A stretch of DNA of 7,145 nucleotides, taken from Alphaproteobacteria bacterium (GTDB lineage Bacteria > Pseudomonadota > Alphaproteobacteria > Micavibrionales > Micavibrionaceae). Under the pieces are notes generated by a model, which was not told the DNA's origin, did no database searches, and saw nothing but the letters and a program-made list of their open reading frames with translations. Made by a program: the position numbers and the translations under genes. Of this stretch, positions 5,949-7,145 are shown in pieces (the first letter of the stretch is position 1; the number at the start of each line of letters is the position of its first letter). Where the stretch lies: contig DAOWDF010000125.1 of assembly GCA_030639165.1 (NCBI GenBank), positions 1 through 7,145 on the forward strand. Direction: 5' to 3'.

Positions 5949-6032
5949 ATGGCTAGGAAAATGAGGCGAAGCGTATTATTATACGTGAGGCAAAATTTAA
6001 CGACGACCATACTTGAACGTAGAAAGCTCTAA
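5949..6032 (+). other. Possible leader ORF immediately before radA
   Basis: A short frame starts at ATG 5949 (MARKMRRSV...) or ATG 5961 (MRRSVLLYVR...) and ends at TAA 6030-6032, one base before the radA ATG. It would encode 27 or 23 residues, strongly basic, ending LERRKL. An AGGA at 5955-5958 lies close to the second ATG. The DNA holds a small stem, CGTAT (5972-5976) with ATACG (5981-5985), bracketed by direct TGAGGC repeats (5962-5967 and 5986-5991). Ending next to the radA start would suit translational coupling. It could equally be a chance frame in an untranslated leader or in a dispersed repeat. Confidence 0.25.
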
Positions 6033-6033
6033 A

Positions 6034-7145
6034 ATGGCGAAAGCACAAAAATCATATATCTGCCAATCTTGCGGCGCGGTTACTAGCCGTTGGGCGGGGA
6101 AGTGCGAGGCTTGTAATGAGTGGAATACTATTGCCGAAGAAATCACCGAAGCCAGCGTTCCCAAGGGATTAAGCGGCAAACAAAAAGGCCGCGTCATTGA
6201 TTTTGTTGATTTGCGCCACGACACTAGCAAAACCTATCCCCGATATAAAACCAGAATTGATGAATTTGATCGCGTTACTGGCGGCGGATTAGTACCGGGC
6301 GCAGCGATACTGATTGGCGGTGATCCGGGAATCGGTAAATCTACGCTGCTTTTACAGGCTGTATGCGCGCTGACCAAGAATAATGTTAATTGCGTTTATG
6401 TGTCGGGCGAGGAATCTACTGATCAGATACGTATGCGCGCTAATCGGCTTGGGCTAGGCGATACATCGGTTCAGCTTGCCTCGGCTACTAACGTACGCGA
6501 TATATTGGAATCGGTGAAGGCTGCGCCTAAAAAGGTACAGTTACTCGTTATTGATTCCATCCAGACCATGTATGTGGATTCGATCGATAGTGCGCCTGGA
6601 ACAGTGACGCAGGTGCGTACATCTACGCAAGAAATTATCCGCATGGCGAAGGCGCGCGATATAGCGGTGATCTTTGTCGGCCATGTTACCAAAGACGGGC
6701 AGATTGCAGGCCCTAGAGTGCTGGAGCATTTGGTTGATACTGTGCTTTATTTTGAAGGAGATCGCTCTCACCAATTCAGGATATTACGCACCGTTAAAAA
6801 CCGTTTTGGCCCCACTGACGAAATCGGCGTGTTCGAGATGGCTGAGCAGGGTTTGATCGAGGTTGCAAACCCCTCCGCCCTATTCCTATCCCAGCGTCAT
6901 GAAGGCGCAGCAGGCAGCGCAGTTCTGGCAGCATTAGAAGGCACGCGCCCATTATTGGTAGAGGTACAAGCCTTGGTCGCTCCCTCATCTTTAGGCTCAC
7001 CGCGCCGCGCAGTATTGGGGTGGGACAGCAACCGTTTAGCCATGATTGTAGCGGTATTAGAATCGCGCTGTGGGATATCGCTATCATCACATGATATATT
7101 CTTGAATATCGCGGGGGGTATCCGCATTAATGAGCCTGCCGCCGA
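6034..7145 (+). CDS. radA: DNA repair ATPase RadA (Sms), 3' end outside the window
   Basis: RadA is a RecA-like hexameric ATPase that drives branch migration during recombinational repair. The frame runs 370 codons to the window edge; full-length members have about 450 residues, so roughly 80 are missing. The order is diagnostic. A zinc finger C10-x2-C13 and C24-x2-C27 (YICQSCGAVTSRWAGKCEAC) comes first, then the ATPase with Walker A GDPGIGKST (96-104), SGEEST (124-129) and Walker B LLVIDS (170-175). The RadA-specific KNRFG follows at 255-259. The Lon-like domain begins near 285 and is cut (EGTRPLLVEVQALV, RRAVLGWDSNRLAMI). All key residues visible are intact. ATG 6034 gives the standard N-terminus right before the zinc finger, although there is no good Shine-Dalgarno (only GAAAG at 6022-6026). 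Confidence 0.96.
   Translation, partial: MAKAQKSYICQSCGAVTSRWAGKCEACNEWNTIAEEITEASVPKGLSGKQKGRVIDFVDLRHDTSKTYPRYKTRIDEFDRVTGGGLVPGAAILIGGDPGIGKSTLLLQAVCALTKNNVNCVYVSGEESTDQIRMRANRLGLGDTSVQLASATNVRDILESVKAAPKKVQLLVIDSIQTMYVDSIDSAPGTVTQVRTSTQEIIRMAKARDIAVIFVGHVTKDGQIAGPRVLEHLVDTVLYFEGDRSHQFRILRTVKNRFGPTDEIGVFEMAEQGLIEVANPSALFLSQRHEGAAGSAVLAALEGTRPLLVEVQALVAPSSLGSPRRAVLGWDSNRLAMIVAVLESRCGISLSSHDIFLNIAGGIRINEPAA

Larger units (their letters stand above)
5839..6033. other. Intergenic region between the heparinase-like gene and radA
   Basis: This 195-base AT-rich gap holds the 9-3-9 hairpin near its left end and the possible leader ORF at its right end. TGGACA at 5911-5916 resembles a -35 box, but I see no convincing -10 box at the right distance. 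The radA promoter is presumably here but is not identified. No tRNA or other structured RNA was recognised. Confidence 0.4.

Noticed and set aside
6794..7127. Overlapping minus-strand frames of 98 and 76 codons within radA
   Set aside because: They are antisense to intact RadA domains and lack recognisable motifs or ribosome sites.

Overview
The window reads as chromosomal DNA of an alphaproteobacterium. Gene content and order point there: an SdhAF4-type (DUF1674) gene divergent from rsmB, then rpe and a cytoplasmic heparinase II/III-like gene, is an arrangement I associate with that class. The DNA is AT-rich in the third positions and between genes, which would fit a lower-GC lineage. I cannot place the genus from sequence alone.

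Layout. On the minus strand (1-1000) are two overlapping genes: the succinate dehydrogenase assembly factor gene, then an exported DUF1223-like thioredoxin-fold protein that runs off the left edge. The 308-base divergent gap (1001-1308) is almost filled by a 275-base element. It has near-perfect terminal inverted repeats, TA at both outer ends and a long imperfect hairpin inside, so it looks like a MITE-type or palindromic repeat sitting in the shared promoter region. On the plus strand (1309-5838) run rsmB (16S rRNA m5C methyltransferase), a DUF2946-like exported small Cys protein, a small His/Met-tailed protein of unknown function, rpe (ribulose-phosphate 3-epimerase) and the heparinase-like gene. 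A 195-base gap with a perfect small hairpin and a possible 23-27 codon leader ORF comes before radA, which runs off the right edge.

How the genes work together. rsmB, rpe and the heparinase-like gene are close and co-directional, but their functions (rRNA modification, pentose phosphate pathway, possibly polysaccharide breakdown) are not obviously linked. The two small genes between rsmB and rpe look like an inserted cassette. DUF2946-like proteins are often found near copper-handling genes, and the partner ends in a His/Met/Asp tail, so metal handling is a reasonable but unproven guess. The most unusual non-coding signals are the TIR-flanked element at 1004-1278 and a hairpin-forming, GC-rich block inside the assembly factor gene at about 871-919. 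Together they suggest a genome containing mobile palindromic repeats. I found no tRNA, rRNA, CRISPR array, transposase gene or convincing rho-independent terminator.
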